DNA of 51,160 nucleotides from Multifurca ochricompacta (lineage: Eukaryota; Basidiomycota; Agaricomycetes; Russulales; Russulaceae). Both the position numbers and the translations under genes were made by a program. The notes under the pieces are model-generated. The model was given only the letters and a program-made list of their open reading frames with translations, had not been told where the DNA came from and searched no databases. The stretch covers positions 1 to 51,160 of the forward strand of contig WTXG01000254.1 in NCBI GenBank assembly GCA_022496185.1. The letters are read 5' to 3'. Of this stretch, positions 33,919 to 44,086 are shown piece after piece (positions within the stretch are counted from its first letter, which is position 1; each line of letters begins with the position of its first letter).

Positions 33919-34503
33919 TGTGACTTTTATCGAGGTTTCACATTTATGACTTACTTTGCATTTTGGGTTTTTGCAATGATTTCTGTTACCTACACTTGAT
34001 AACTAAGTACCTTATTATCTGTGTCTAGGTCTGTACAAATATTGGGGACACAGCCCCTTCCTATCCACACCAATGTCCCTCTCTGTGCCATCTAGACTAC
34101 CTCCCTATGATGTAGCTATGACATGGCCATGATGACATCCCAATGCTGTTGCTCTTATGTCTAGATAGTTGTATTAGCTCACTGTCTGTCTGCTGTGTAC
34201 TTAAAAGGACCTACTAGAATCTGGAGACAGACCCTAAGTCTGTTCTCCTGTACCCAATACAGGTGTATAGATCCCCAACCAAAGAGGCCCCCACTTGAGC
34301 CCCTAAGCCGTGCCTTAGGAGTCTTTGTCCCACTCATCTTGTGATGGGACTGAGCATCCTCGTTCGATTTTGTCTTCCACATGCACCCACTGTGACTTGC
34401 AGGGCTTGAACAATCCAATCTTGACCCTTGATATCTTGGCTACAAAGCTTGATCCTCCTTGACACAAACTGACCCTGTACACAGCTAGCACCTGGCTGTG
34501 ACA
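33919..34503. repeat. Solo LTR inserted in Copia A protease
   Basis: 585 bp with ends TGTGACTTTT and GGCTGTGACA, flanked by the 5-bp duplication GGGGA (33,914-33,918 and 34,504-34,508). Removing it and one GGGGA restores the Copia frame EDFSEY...HTGHQVTI seen in Copia B/C at 50,550. No partner internal region in the window; family unassigned. Confidence 0.9.
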
Positions 34504-34508
34504 GGGGA

Positions 34509-35599
34509 AGTATTCAGAAAAATCTTCCAAATATGGTGTAAAGTGGGTGGTGGCTCCACTGTCCATCATCCAAGGTTTGCTGCCATCATTGACTTCTTGC
34601 ATGTGTTTGGTCAAAACATAAAGAGAAATGCAAGGTGTCTCATGCACCTCCTGTATTCTACTGCTACCATTAACTACAGTAGCTATTTGTGTGGAGTTAT
34701 TTTGTACACTGGGGCCTTGCCCCTTCCTCTTGTTGCCTTTTTTGCCTGCATCAGCATTGGCTCTGTCCTGTTTCCTTTGCCAACATTCATTAGCCTTATG
34801 CCCCAGCTTCTGGCAATAGAAGCAGGTGACATCATTGGATGATGATGCACCTGCAGGATGTGGTGTGAAATTTGGTTGTTGTTTTTTTGTTTTTATTGAC
34901 ATGGGCTGCCTTGTTAAGGGCAGCCCCAACACCACTTCCTGTGGGGCTGGCTAGTCAGCTTTCCTCATTTAGGAACCTTTGTACAAGGTCCTGAGGGGAA
35001 AGGCAGTCAGGTGGACCTGATGCCAGGATAGAGCCAGCAATGGCATTGTAGGATGGAGGTAAGGATTGGAGCAAAATAAAGCTCATCTGGAGATCAGAGA
35101 TCTCCATCCCATTCTCTTTGAGAGTACTCCTCACATCCAGCACACACTGCAATTGGGGCCTGAACTGTTTGCCTTCCTCTAGACAGAAGGATGAGACAGA
35201 GCTCCACAAATTGTAGGTGGCCATGCTTCCTACTGAGCCATAGAGCAATTCTAATCACTCATACTTGGCATTAACGGATGTATAAGTCCTGTCCAAGGCA
35301 ATTTGGGAGTATGTTTCTGGCAATGTGACCATCACCAGAACTCCCATGAGGACCTCCTCCACCCTGTTCCATTCATGGTACAGGGGCTCTGACCAAATGG
35401 TGAAGTGTTTGGCATACTCATCATCCTTTTCTCCTTCCTCTGTTTTTGGTGCATTGACAAATTCAGGCTCATCATGCATGATGTGCCTTTTCATGCCATT
35501 GATGCAAAGCAGGGCAGTGAAAGACACCAACCACTGCTGCCAGTTGGAGCTGTCGAGCTTGTTGAATTTGAAAGTGGGAGGGAAGACAATGGAAGACAT
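34509..35599 (-). pseudogene. Copia A gag and protease start
   Basis: An ATG at 35,599 opens MSSIVFPPTFKFNKLDSSNW, the Copia gag N-terminus; WQQWLVSFTALL follows. A TGA at 35,255-35,257 (AKYE*LELLYGS) is probably a former CGA. Gag continues to NEES near 34,955, and a frame change leads into a zinc knuckle CFYCQKLGHKANEC (about 34,790-34,835). The protease WMMDSGATTHFTPYLEDF lies near 34,510-34,570, where the solo LTR cuts in. The ATG lies 128 bp after the LTR end at 35,727, so this LTR serves as the 5' LTR. Confidence 0.9.
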
Positions 35600-35726
35600 T
35601 TGAGATGATTAAAAAAAAATTTGATCCTGGTTCCAAGGAGCAGTTAGAACCAGTTGTCCAGGTCTCATTGAAGAGGGCCTGTCCATTCTGTGGCACTATG
35701 CTTCAGAACTTAAAGAAGTCCTGCCT

Positions 35727-36246
35727 TGTCGAACAGGCATGAGGCGCAGCATACTGACTGTGGGTTGTTAGTGAGTTAGGCTAGACAAAGACAAGTTAGA
35801 CTTCAGAGGTAGAAGAAACTCTATTATACTATACTACTGACCTAGACAAAGACAAGTTAGCTACTAAGAGCGTTAGTCTCAAGGTATGGTAGTAAGTAAG
35901 AGAGGGGACTTACACTTCAGAGGTAGAAGAAACTCTGAAGTGTAAGAGATGAAACAGACACCCTTATATACTTTCCAAGGGATGGTCTGTGCACTGGGAA
36001 TAAGTCCACAAGTGCCAGACAAAGTCCAAACAATAAACAAGAGGGAATAAGGCCATTGGCCAGTAAGGAATCACATGCTTGTACATCATTACTAAGGTAC
36101 ATCAGTCAGCTACTGTGGAATGTGAGAAAGAAGGTAATAATGATATGGTAAATAGTCCAAAACTCTGATATCTAATCTAGTCCACTAAGTAGCTAATCTA
36201 ATCTCCTGATGCCTGAAGCATCACTGAACACGTCCTGTGTTCAACA
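35727..36246 (-). repeat. LTR shared by Copia A (5') and Copia B/C (3')
   Basis: 520-bp LTR, minus strand TGTTGAACAC...GTTCGACA. On its upstream side (36,247) lies the PPT GGAGGGA of Copia B/C; on its downstream side lies the gag leader of Copia A. It therefore acts as 3' LTR of one and 5' LTR of the other. TATATAAGG is near 35,965-35,973. The 14-bp hairpin at 35,909-35,922 and 35,933-35,946 matches Copia #1. A 70-bp tract is duplicated inside, as in the 6963 LTR. Confidence 0.9.
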
Positions 36247-36520
36247 TCCCTCCATGCTGAAGGCATCTGGTCATAGATGGGAAATGAGTTAAATGAGCAC
36301 ACTGCCAGCCAGCAATGTTGAGAACAAGTCAACAAGAAGTGTGGGTTGTGAGTTTTGCATATGAGTTGTAGATTCGCTTATGCAAGCTGAACGCCTGACA
36401 TATTTGAATGCCTACTTCTGGTGTACACACCACTTGCATCACTCTTGAGGTCAAGAACGTGCTCATGTTGCATGGTGGGAAAGTGAGACTGGTATACAAA
36501 GTCTCCAAATTCCAGCTCTC
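36247..36520 (-). other. Copia B/C 3' non-coding region and PPT
   Basis: Non-coding stretch between the RNase H stop and the LTR, ending in GGAGGGA. Homologous to 6755-6962 and 29,310-29,495. Confidence 0.7.
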
Positions 36521-37785
36521 TCATTCCAGCACTAATCCAAGTCCATTTACCATGGTTTCAAAGGATGCTCTTGGCAGAGACTTAGTGAAGCCATCTGCCA
36601 GCATCTCACCAGTGGGAGTTCACACTAAGTCAATTATGTGTGATTCAATGTATCCCCTAATGGCATGGTACTTGATGGGTATGTGCTTTGACTGCCTTCC
36701 TGTGACAGGGTTTAATGCCAGATCTACAGCACCCTTATTGTCACAGTGGAGTAGTATAGGGGAGGATACCTCAAACCCTAATTCCTCCATAAAAGTCCTA
36801 TACCATGCTGCCTGATTTGCAGCCTCAGAGAGGCTCATATATTCAGCCTCTGTGGTGGACTGTGCTACTGTCTTCTGCTTTCTGGAGCACCAGGATATGG
36901 CACCATTAGCTAAGAAAAATACATAGCCTGAGGTAGAGTGGCAGTCCTCTTGATCTCCCCATGAGGAATCTGCAAAGCCATGAAGGCCACTCTCCCCATT
37001 CCCTCCAGAATACTGCAACTTGTAGTCTTTTGTACTGTTAAGATACTTTAAGACATATTTTGCAAGTTGCATATGATCTTGAGAGGGATTGGAAGCATAT
37101 TGACTAAGGCGTGCCATAGCAAAACTGATGTCAGGTCTGCTTCCTATCTGCACCCATAGCAGAGACCCCATCAACTGTTGATACTTCTTTATTTCAGAAG
37201 TAGATGCCTGGCCATCAAACTTGACCAGATGTACATCAGTGCCAGAGGGAAGAGGAGTATATACTCAGTTGGAATCCCTCATCCCAAACTTCTCAATGAT
37301 AGATAAAACATAGGCTGCTTGATCAATTTCCAGTGTCTTGTTAGGACAATCCCTGGTGATGTTAACTCCAAGGTATGACTGGATTTCTCCCAAGTCAGTC
37401 ATCTCATATTGATTAGATAGAGCTGACTTCAGCCATGTTATCTTATCATTGGAAGATCCAAGTATAGTTATGTCATCTACATAGAGAATGACATAGAGTG
37501 AATCATCCCCCTCCTTTTGATGAAACACATATACTCCTGCATCAGAGTACGTCCGAGTAAAGCCCAGTTCATTAAGAACTGCATGGAATTGCAAATTCCA
37601 TGCTTGAGAAGCTTGTTTGAGGCCATATAATGCTTTTTGTAGCCTACAAACTTTGGACTCTTGACCAGCAATGACAAAACCAACTGGTTGCTCCATATAA
37701 ATTTCCTCATCCAGATTTCCATGTAGGAATGCCGATTTGACATCCATTTTGTGGATTTCCCAATCCTCTAGCGTAGCTAGCGCTA
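36521..37785 (-). pseudogene. Copia B/C reverse transcriptase (part) and RNase H
   Basis: Downstream half of a Copia pol split by the Gypsy element. It starts at LATLEDWEIHKMDVKSAF directly at the Gypsy border and joins FESLRLLLA at 48,557. RT motifs YGLKQASQAWN and YVDD (about 37,470) and the RNase H motifs are as in Copia A. The TGA at 37,265-37,267 (SN*VYT) is the same as in Copia A. Very similar to Copia A throughout. Confidence 0.9.
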
Positions 37786-38381
37786 TGTTATGAACCCCGC
37801 TATGCCATCTCATCTCCTTTTTCATTTTCACATGACATGCTGTTTGGCCCTGTTTGCCCTTTGTTGATCACATTTATGACTCCCTTTGTACATATTTGTT
37901 CCTTATCTTTGACCCAGGCTGTGTTTATCTCTGACTCATACTTTACACAAGAACTCTTACATATTTTCCCACCAGAATCATGACTATACCAAATTTGTCT
38001 ACATATATTCTCACCTGGCCCACCCTGACTCTGTTCTTTATATGGATAGATTACAACCTTGTTGATACACCCAGTACAATACTCCAATTTAGACTCCGAC
38101 TCTGTTATGTATATAAGACCTACATAGATAGCCCTGTACAGCTCAGACTCAACTTCTTAATCGACTTGGTGCATTACCTTCTGGGTGATCCTAAGACCTG
38201 ACTCTTGAATTGTCTCAGTGCTTCTGGCACTCTTCTGCTCACTGGTACTAAGGGATTAGCTCCTTGGTATTGACTTCTCACCCAATCTCTGTGTACTTGA
38301 AAGACAGTGCACACTTGACTTCATAGTTTAGCTATGTGACCTCATCACATGTTGTGACGAACGCCCACATCAGGCATTACA
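37786..38381 (+). repeat. Gypsy 5' LTR
   Basis: 596 bp. TATATAAG at 38,110-38,117 is followed 28-35 nt later by AGACTCAACTT (38,145-38,155), the predicted transcript start, which pairs with the PBS. Confidence 0.95.
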
Positions 38382-38383
38382 TT

Positions 38384-38394
38384 AAGTTGAGTCT
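38384..38394 (+). promoter_or_regulatory. Gypsy primer binding site, self-priming type
   Basis: AAGTTGAGTCT starts two bases after the LTR and is the exact 11-nt complement of AGACTCAACTT at 38,145-38,155 in the 5' LTR. The 3' LTR has AGACTTGACTT at the same place, so the original was probably AGACTCGACTT/AAGTCGAGTCT. I see no tRNA-like PBS. Confidence 0.8.
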
Positions 38395-39037
38395 CCCCCA
38401 CTGTGGCTTCATCTGGTTGAAGCCAGACTTTGCATAATGAAGAACCCATCAACCGCCAAGATGAGGATAATCTTTCACAACAAGTCCTTGGCTCTGCCAT
38501 TTGGAAAGACTTTGAAACCAAGTTTGGATACTATGTCTATTACAACAACCAGTACCAGCCAGTTGAATATGACGAACAGAAATGGGTCTGGTACTGTATC
38601 CATTACTCTAGAAGCCACCATTCCTGGGTTACCACAGGACCTGCCCCACCAGAGTATGGCTTAGGACCTTGGAGAGAGAATCCTCCAGCCATTATCACAG
38701 ACTCAGAACCTGAGGAATACAGTAGCCCACAAAACCGTTCCAATGTTTGGCCACCCTGAAGAGATTGACCTACCACACAATGAGAATAATTTCCAAAATT
38801 AGTAGAAATTAGTAGATGATAGTGTAGCATCTAAGCTTCAATTAGAGCCTATAATAATGTCAATTGGATCAGTGGTTCATGATATATAAAATGTTTTGTG
38901 AGGCATTATCATTGGAACGGTTTTGTGGCCAACATGTGAGATGACAAAACCGGTATCTGGTGGTCATGGGAATGCATTGACAGTCATGTGACAATGTTTA
39001 ATAAGTTGAACACACACCAAATAATCATCAAGAACAC

Positions 39038-39420
39038 TTGCTTCTTACCATGCATGCCCTCTCTGCTGCCAAAAGGACTCACATCATCTCCCTCCTCACT
39101 TCAGGCAAATCTGCCCATAAAGTGTCAACTATGACTGGCCATGGCACTATTATCATCTCAAGATGGGTCATAAATACTGCCCTTACCATCCCAAGTCAAA
39201 TGGAGGGAGACCAAGGAAGCTGACAGAGAGAAATGCTCAGCATGCTGTTTGCCTTATCTCCTCTGGCAGGGCAGACACAGATGTGGAAGTGACTAGAGCA
39301 CTTCAGAAGTTGTTAATGGGTTCCTCTATCAACATAATATGCCCATCCATCCTCCCATCAAGTTTTCAAGCCATAACTGGCCCCTCCCATATCATACACC
39401 CCCATTCCATCATACAGTAA
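39038..39420 (+). pseudogene. Tc1 transposase DNA-binding half, element I left arm
   Basis: Helix-turn-helix region: LSAAKRTHIISLLTSGKSAH, a frame change near 39,170, then HKYCPYHPKSNGGRPRKL and AQHAVCLISSGRADTD. It resembles the paired HTH of Tc1-like transposases with the GRPRKLT hook between them. No DDE domain follows. The mirror copy on the minus strand is at 39,572-40,011. Confidence 0.65.
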
Positions 39421-39571
39421 CCCACAAAACCATTCCAATGTTTAACCATCCTGAAGAGATTGACCAACCACACCATAGGAATAATTTCCAAAATTAGTAG
39501 AAATTGGTAGATGATATTGTATCATCTAAGTGTCACTTAGAGCCTATACTGATGTCAATTGGGTCAGTGGT

Positions 39572-40011
39572 TCATGATATATAAAATGTTTTGTGTAGCA
39601 ATGTCATTGGATTGGTTTTGTGGCCTATTGCACTTATGATTGAATGGGGGTGTATGATATGGGAGGGGCCAGTTATGGCTTGAAAACTTGATGGGAGGAT
39701 GGATGGGCATATTATGTTGATAGAGGAACCCATTAACAACTTCTGAAGTGCTCTAGTCACTTCCACATCTGTGTCTGCCCTGCCAGAGGAGATAAGGCAA
39801 ACAGCATGCTGAGCATTTCTCTCTGTCAGCTTCCTTGGTCTCCCTCCATTTGACTTGGGATGGTAAGGGCAGTATTTATGACCCATCTTGAGATGATAAT
39901 AGTGCCATGGCCAGTCATAGTTGACACTTTATGGGCAGATTTGCCTGAAGTGAGGAGGGAGATGATGTGAGTCCTTTTGGCAGCAGAGAGGGCATGCATG
40001 GTAAGAAGCAA
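39572..40011 (-). pseudogene. Tc1 transposase DNA-binding half, element I right arm
   Basis: Inverted copy of 39,038-39,420 with the same protein sequence and the same frame change, then running into the central MITE. Identity between the arms is close to complete by eye. Confidence 0.65.
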
Positions 40012-41176
40012 GTGTTCTTGATGATTATTTGGTGTGTGTTCAACTTATTAAACATTGTCACATGACTGTCAATGCATTCCCATGACCACCAGATACCGGT
40101 TTTGTCATCTCACATGTTGGCCACAAAACCGTTCCAATGATAATGCCTCACAAAACATTTTATATATCATGAACCACTGATCCAATTGACATTATTATAG
40201 GCTCTAATTGAAGCTTAGATGCTACACTATCATCTACTAATTTCTACTAATTTTGGAAATTATTCTCATTGTGTGGTAGGTCAATCTCTTCAGGGTGGCC
40301 AAACATTGGAACGGTTTTGTGGGCTACTGTATATTGAAGAAAGCAGCGAAGACACACAGTTCATAGCCACCAGTTTTACAGCTCCAACAGTTGCACCCAA
40401 GAGTACCACATTCAGAACATCTGCTTTGGACTCTCCCCAGATTATATGGCAAACCTCCGACACCCCAACCATTACCTACCCAACCATGTCGACTATTGCT
40501 GCACAGTTACCCAATCCCGCTCCAGTTGTCCCTGCACCAAACCTCCCTCCCCCATCAGGACACCTTATGGGAGTCCTGCCAACCATGTTCACCAGTGATC
40601 GATCTCAGAGCAAAAAGTTTATGCTTGAGTTTGAGATGTTCAAAAACTTCAATCATGACATCCCCAAATAGTGAACCCCTTCCAACGAACCAACCTTTTC
40701 CTCTCACTCATATGAGGGGACTCTGTAGATGACTGGACAATGGAGCAAATAGAATGGCTGAATGACAGAATCACAGCCAGAACCAGAACCACAGACAAGG
40801 ATTTGTGGGATATACAGTGCCTCACAAAACTGAGTCAATGTTTTGCACTTTTGCACTGTTTGTTGAATATTGCATCAGCCAAAACAAATATAAACAAAGT
40901 CTTGGTATACCATAAAAGGTACAAGATAAGGGTTATGTAATGCAACAATTATTATGTAATTCTGATCAAAACCTGTGGAGCTATGCCCATTTCAAATTGG
41001 GGACTCATTGACTCAGTTTTGTGAGGGGGTATCAGAAATATCAGAATCTGATGCTCCACCAAATGTACAGCAACCAATCCTTAATATATGGTTACCACAG
41101 TTATCTTAATATTGATGGGACCTGGAATAGAGCTATTTAATCATGGTTTACATTCCCAGAATATTATAATTTCCCA

Positions 41177-41620
41177 ATGCACCCCACCTCCTCTGCTCAG
41201 AAAGAAAACATCCTCTCTCTGGCCTCTGAAGGTCATTCCACTCACACTATTGCCTCCAGACTCAGCCTCAGCCAGTCCACAGTCTCTAGGACACTCAGAA
41301 TCCTCCTTCCCAACCATCAGTCACCTCATTTTGGTCATCTTTCCAAGCTCTCTGCTACCTCTGAACATGCTATCATGATACAAATCACCACAGGAAAGGT
41401 TGGCAATGCTGTCCAGGCCACAAAGCACATCAATTCCATCATCCCCAACCATGTCTCTTCACAAACTGTGCATTGGGTTCTTAAACAACATTCATTCAAG
41501 GCTGTAACAAAGAAGAAAAGGCCACTACTCTCTGCAGTACATTGCAAGAAGCACTGGGCCTTTGCTTTGAAGTACAGAGAGTGGACTGTGGAGGACTGGC
41601 ATCTGACCCAAACCTGTTAA
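41177..41620 (+). CDS. Tc1 transposase DNA-binding domain only, element II left arm
   Basis: Open frame of about 147 codons: QKENILSLASEGHSTHTIAS, RLSLSQSTVSRTLRILLPNH (first HTH), then NSIIPNHVSSQTVHWVLKQH (second HTH), ending FALKYREWTVEDW just before the catalytic domain would start. The frame starts at a non-ATG codon; the nearest in-frame ATG comes at about 41,379, within the frame. If expressed it would bind transposon ends but could not cut. A repressor role is inference. Confidence 0.6.
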   Translation: MHPTSSAQKENILSLASEGHSTHTIASRLSLSQSTVSRTLRILLPNHQSPHFGHLSKLSATSEHAIMIQITTGKVGNAVQATKHINSIIPNHVSSQTVHWVLKQHSFKAVTKKKRPLLSAVHCKKHWAFALKYREWTVEDWHLTQTC

Positions 41621-41666
41621 TTTTGGTCTCAGCTGACCAAATCACCCTCTCCCAGTCCTCCATAGC

Positions 41667-42074
41667 TCATTTTTGGTACTTCAAAGCAAAGGCCCAGTGC
41701 TTCTTGCAATGTACTGCAGAGAGTAGTGGCCTTTTCTTCTTTGTTACAGCCTTGAATGAATGTTGTTTAAGAACCCAATGCACAGTTTGTGAAGAGACAT
41801 GGTTGGGGATGATGGAATTGATGTGCTTTGTGGCCTGGACAGCATTGCCAACCTTTCCTGTGGTGATTTGTATCATGATAGCATGTTCAGAGGTAGCAGA
41901 GAGCTTGGAAAGATGACCAAAATGAGGTGACTGATGGTTGGGAAGGAGGATTCTGAGTGTCCTAGAGACTGTGGACTGGCTGAGGCTGAGTCTGGAGGCA
42001 ATAGTGTGAGTGGAATGACCTTCAGAGGCCAGAGAGAGGATGTTTTCTTTCTGAGCAGAGGAGGTGGGGTGCAT
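41667..42074 (-). CDS. Tc1 transposase DNA-binding domain only, element II right arm
   Basis: Inverted copy of the left-arm frame, 135 codons, nearly identical, ending at KYQK with TGA where relatives have W in the (D/E)WT motif. Beyond the stop the frame continues AMEDWERVIWSAETK towards the centre. Confidence 0.6.
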   Translation of the reverse strand: MHPTSSAQKENILSLASEGHSTHTIASRLSLSQSTVSRTLRILLPNHQSPHFGHLSKLSATSEHAIMIQITTGKVGNAVQATKHINSIIPNHVSSQTVHWVLKQHSFKAVTKKKRPLLSAVHCKKHWAFALKYQK

Positions 42075-43167
42075 TGGGAAATTATAATATTCTGGGAATG
42101 TAAACCATGATTAAATAGCTCTATTCCAGGTCCCATCAATATTAAGATAACTGTGGTAACCATATATTAAGGATTGGTTGCTGTACATTTGGTGGAGCAT
42201 CAGATTCTGATATTTCTGATACCCCCTCACAAAACTGAGTCAATGAGTCCCCAATTTGAAATGGGCATAGCTCCACAGGTTTTGATCAGAATTACATAAT
42301 AATTGTTGCATTACATAACCCTTATCTTGTACCTTTTATGGTATACCAAGACTTTGTTTATATTTGTTTTGGCTGATGCAATATTCAACAAACAGTGCAA
42401 AAGTGCAAAACATTGACTCAGTTTTGTGAGGCACTGTAGTGGTGCAGCAATTCAAAGATGCCTTCACAGATGGGCAGGCCAAGCAGAAGGCCACCAGAGA
42501 ATTGAAGTCCCTGAAAATGGAAAGAGGGGACTTAGATGGATATGTAGCCAAGTTCCGCAATTTGGCTAAAAGAGTGGGGTATGATGTGAATGAAGAGGTG
42601 ACACTCGACCTCTTCTCCCAGGGATTACCCAACCCCTTGGTGAAAAACATCATTCAATTCCATCACCCTGAATCATGGAGTCAATGGACGAATGCTGCTA
42701 GGAGACAGCAGCAGGATTATTTGGACTTTCAAACTCACTTTGGTGTGGATACCAAAAAGGGCAAGACCCATGATCAATGGAAAGTGGTGTTTGGAGTAAA
42801 ACCTATGCCTTTGTGCGACCCAAACACCATGGACATGTCAGTGGATCATACTAGGGCTTGCGCAGTGCTCACTGACAATGAAAAGAAGTCCCTTATGAAA
42901 GAAGGACATTGCTTCCATTGCTGAGCTCAAGGACATATGTCGTGGTTCTGCCCCAAGAAAACTGTCCGTGCTGCTGAAGCTACTGTGGCAACCACTGTTA
43001 CAATGCCACCCATACAAAATCTGCCTACTCCAGTCAAAGAAAACCCAACGACTGCCTCAAAGACCAAAGAACAAAAGGCAGAGGCCATCTGGGAACATAT
43101 GATGAATGAAGATGAGGCAGTCCATGCCTTGTTGGTTGACAAGGCCTTTGGCCACAAGGATTTTTGA

Positions 43168-44086
43168 TTGGCTTGACCCCATCGGCCTGGGCAAGAGCAC
43201 TTCATGTAACTTCTGTATACACTAGTCATTTCAAATCTTTAAAAATACCAGTACACTTTGAAACCAAACAGAAGACGGCTGACAGATGGATACTGATTGA
43301 CTCTGGAGCAACGGATAACTTCATCAGTCAACGACTCCAGAGAGCATTAGGATTGGGGACACAATTACTCCCCCAGGAGAAAAATATTTGGAACATAGAT
43401 GGAATGGCTAACAAAGCCAGAAAAATCACACATTGCTGTGATTTGGAAGTACAGGTTGGAGAGCGGACTAAGCAGCTCCGATTCCTCATTACCAACCTGG
43501 GAGATGAAGACATGGTCTTGGGATATCCATGGCTTGCGGCATTTGAACCAAAAATCAACTGGGCCAAGGCAACCATGGACAAGGACTTTTACCCAGTCAT
43601 CATTATGTCCCTAGGATACAATTACGCTGCACGACACCCTCTCACTCATGCCATCGTCATGGGATTGGCCGTCACCTGGAGTGACATGGAACCTGTGGAT
43701 CAGGTGTACTGTTATGTCACAAAAGCATCAGAGCTGGCTCGAGTGGAAGCGCAGAAAAACCCAGAAAAGACATTCAAAGAAGTAGTCCCCGTCAAGTATC
43801 ACCGACATTGGAAGGTCTTCTCAGAGGAAGAGTTGCAACGTTTCCCTCCCTCTCGGCCCTGGGATCACACCATTGATTTCGTCCCAGATGCCCTGCAGTC
43901 AGTGGATTGCAAAATATACCCATTGTCTCAGCCAGAAAAAGAGGCGCTTTCTACTTTCCTAGAGGAACATCTGGCAAAAGGATACATATGACCCTCCAAC
44001 TCACCCTATGCCTCACCCTTCTTCTTCATTAAAAAGAAGGATGGGAAGCTGCGACTGGTACAGGACTACAGATGGATTAATGAACT
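43168..44086 (+). pseudogene. Gypsy protease and pol linker
   Basis: After a one-base frame change near 43,165, the frame reads LTPSAWARALHVTSVYTSHF, then the retropepsin DRWILIDSGATDNFISQRL (DSGA near 43,300) and the flap-side DMVLGYPWLAAFEP. The linker HRHWKVFSEEELQRFPPSRP leads into RT after TGA at 43,989-43,991 (GYI*PSNSPYASPFF, where CGA fits). Confidence 0.9.

Larger units (their letters stand above)
38720..40329. mobile_element. Palindromic Tc1/mariner-type element I
   Basis: 1610 bp, flanked by TA duplications (38,718 and 40,330), with ends CAGTAGCCCACAAAACCG. Two 695-bp arms (38,720-39,414 and 39,635-40,329) are inverted copies of each other. Each arm encodes only the N-terminal helix-turn-helix part of a Tc1 transposase (LSAAKRTHIISLLTSGKSAH, then GGRPRKLTERNAQHAV). 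The exact centre (39,415-39,634) is a 220-bp MITE-like unit bounded by TA on both sides, and a related unit forms the outer end of each arm. No catalytic domain. Confidence 0.9.
40815..42436. mobile_element. Palindromic Tc1/mariner-type element II
   Basis: 1622 bp with TA duplications at 40,813 and 42,437 and ends CAGTGCCTCACAAAACTGAG, a typical Tc1 start. Left arm 40,815-41,603 (789 bp) and right arm 41,604-42,436 (833 bp) are inverted copies meeting at the centre, with about 45 bp unique to the right arm. Both arms carry the transposase DNA-binding half. The right arm runs a little further, to WERVIWSAETKINRFGSD, the first catalytic region, where D of the usual SDET is A. Inserted in Gypsy gag 485 bp from element I. 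Confidence 0.92.
38403..43167 (+). pseudogene. Gypsy gag, split by two palindromic elements
   Basis: Capsid/nucleocapsid gene. The related family starts ATGGCTTC; here 38,403 reads GTGGCTTC, so the start codon is lost, and TGA follows at 38,418. The frame TLHNEEPINRQDEDNLSQQ runs to EPEEY (38,717), is cut by element 38,720-40,329, and resumes IEESSEDTQFIATSF (40,332). After a one-base loss near 40,672 it reads NPFQRTNLFLSLI, then TGA at 40,713-40,715, DDWTMEQIEWLNDRI and DLWDI, then is cut by 40,815-42,436. It resumes VVQQFKDAFTDG, KMERGDLDGYVAKFRNLAKR, and ends with a zinc knuckle CFHC*AQGHMSWFC (TGA at 42,922-42,924). Both insertions leave the frame intact after removal with one TA. Confidence 0.9.

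Noticed and set aside
38720..42436. CRISPR-like or other prokaryotic repeat array
   Set aside because: The repeats are inverted arms of Tc1-type elements with TA duplications; the window is eukaryotic.
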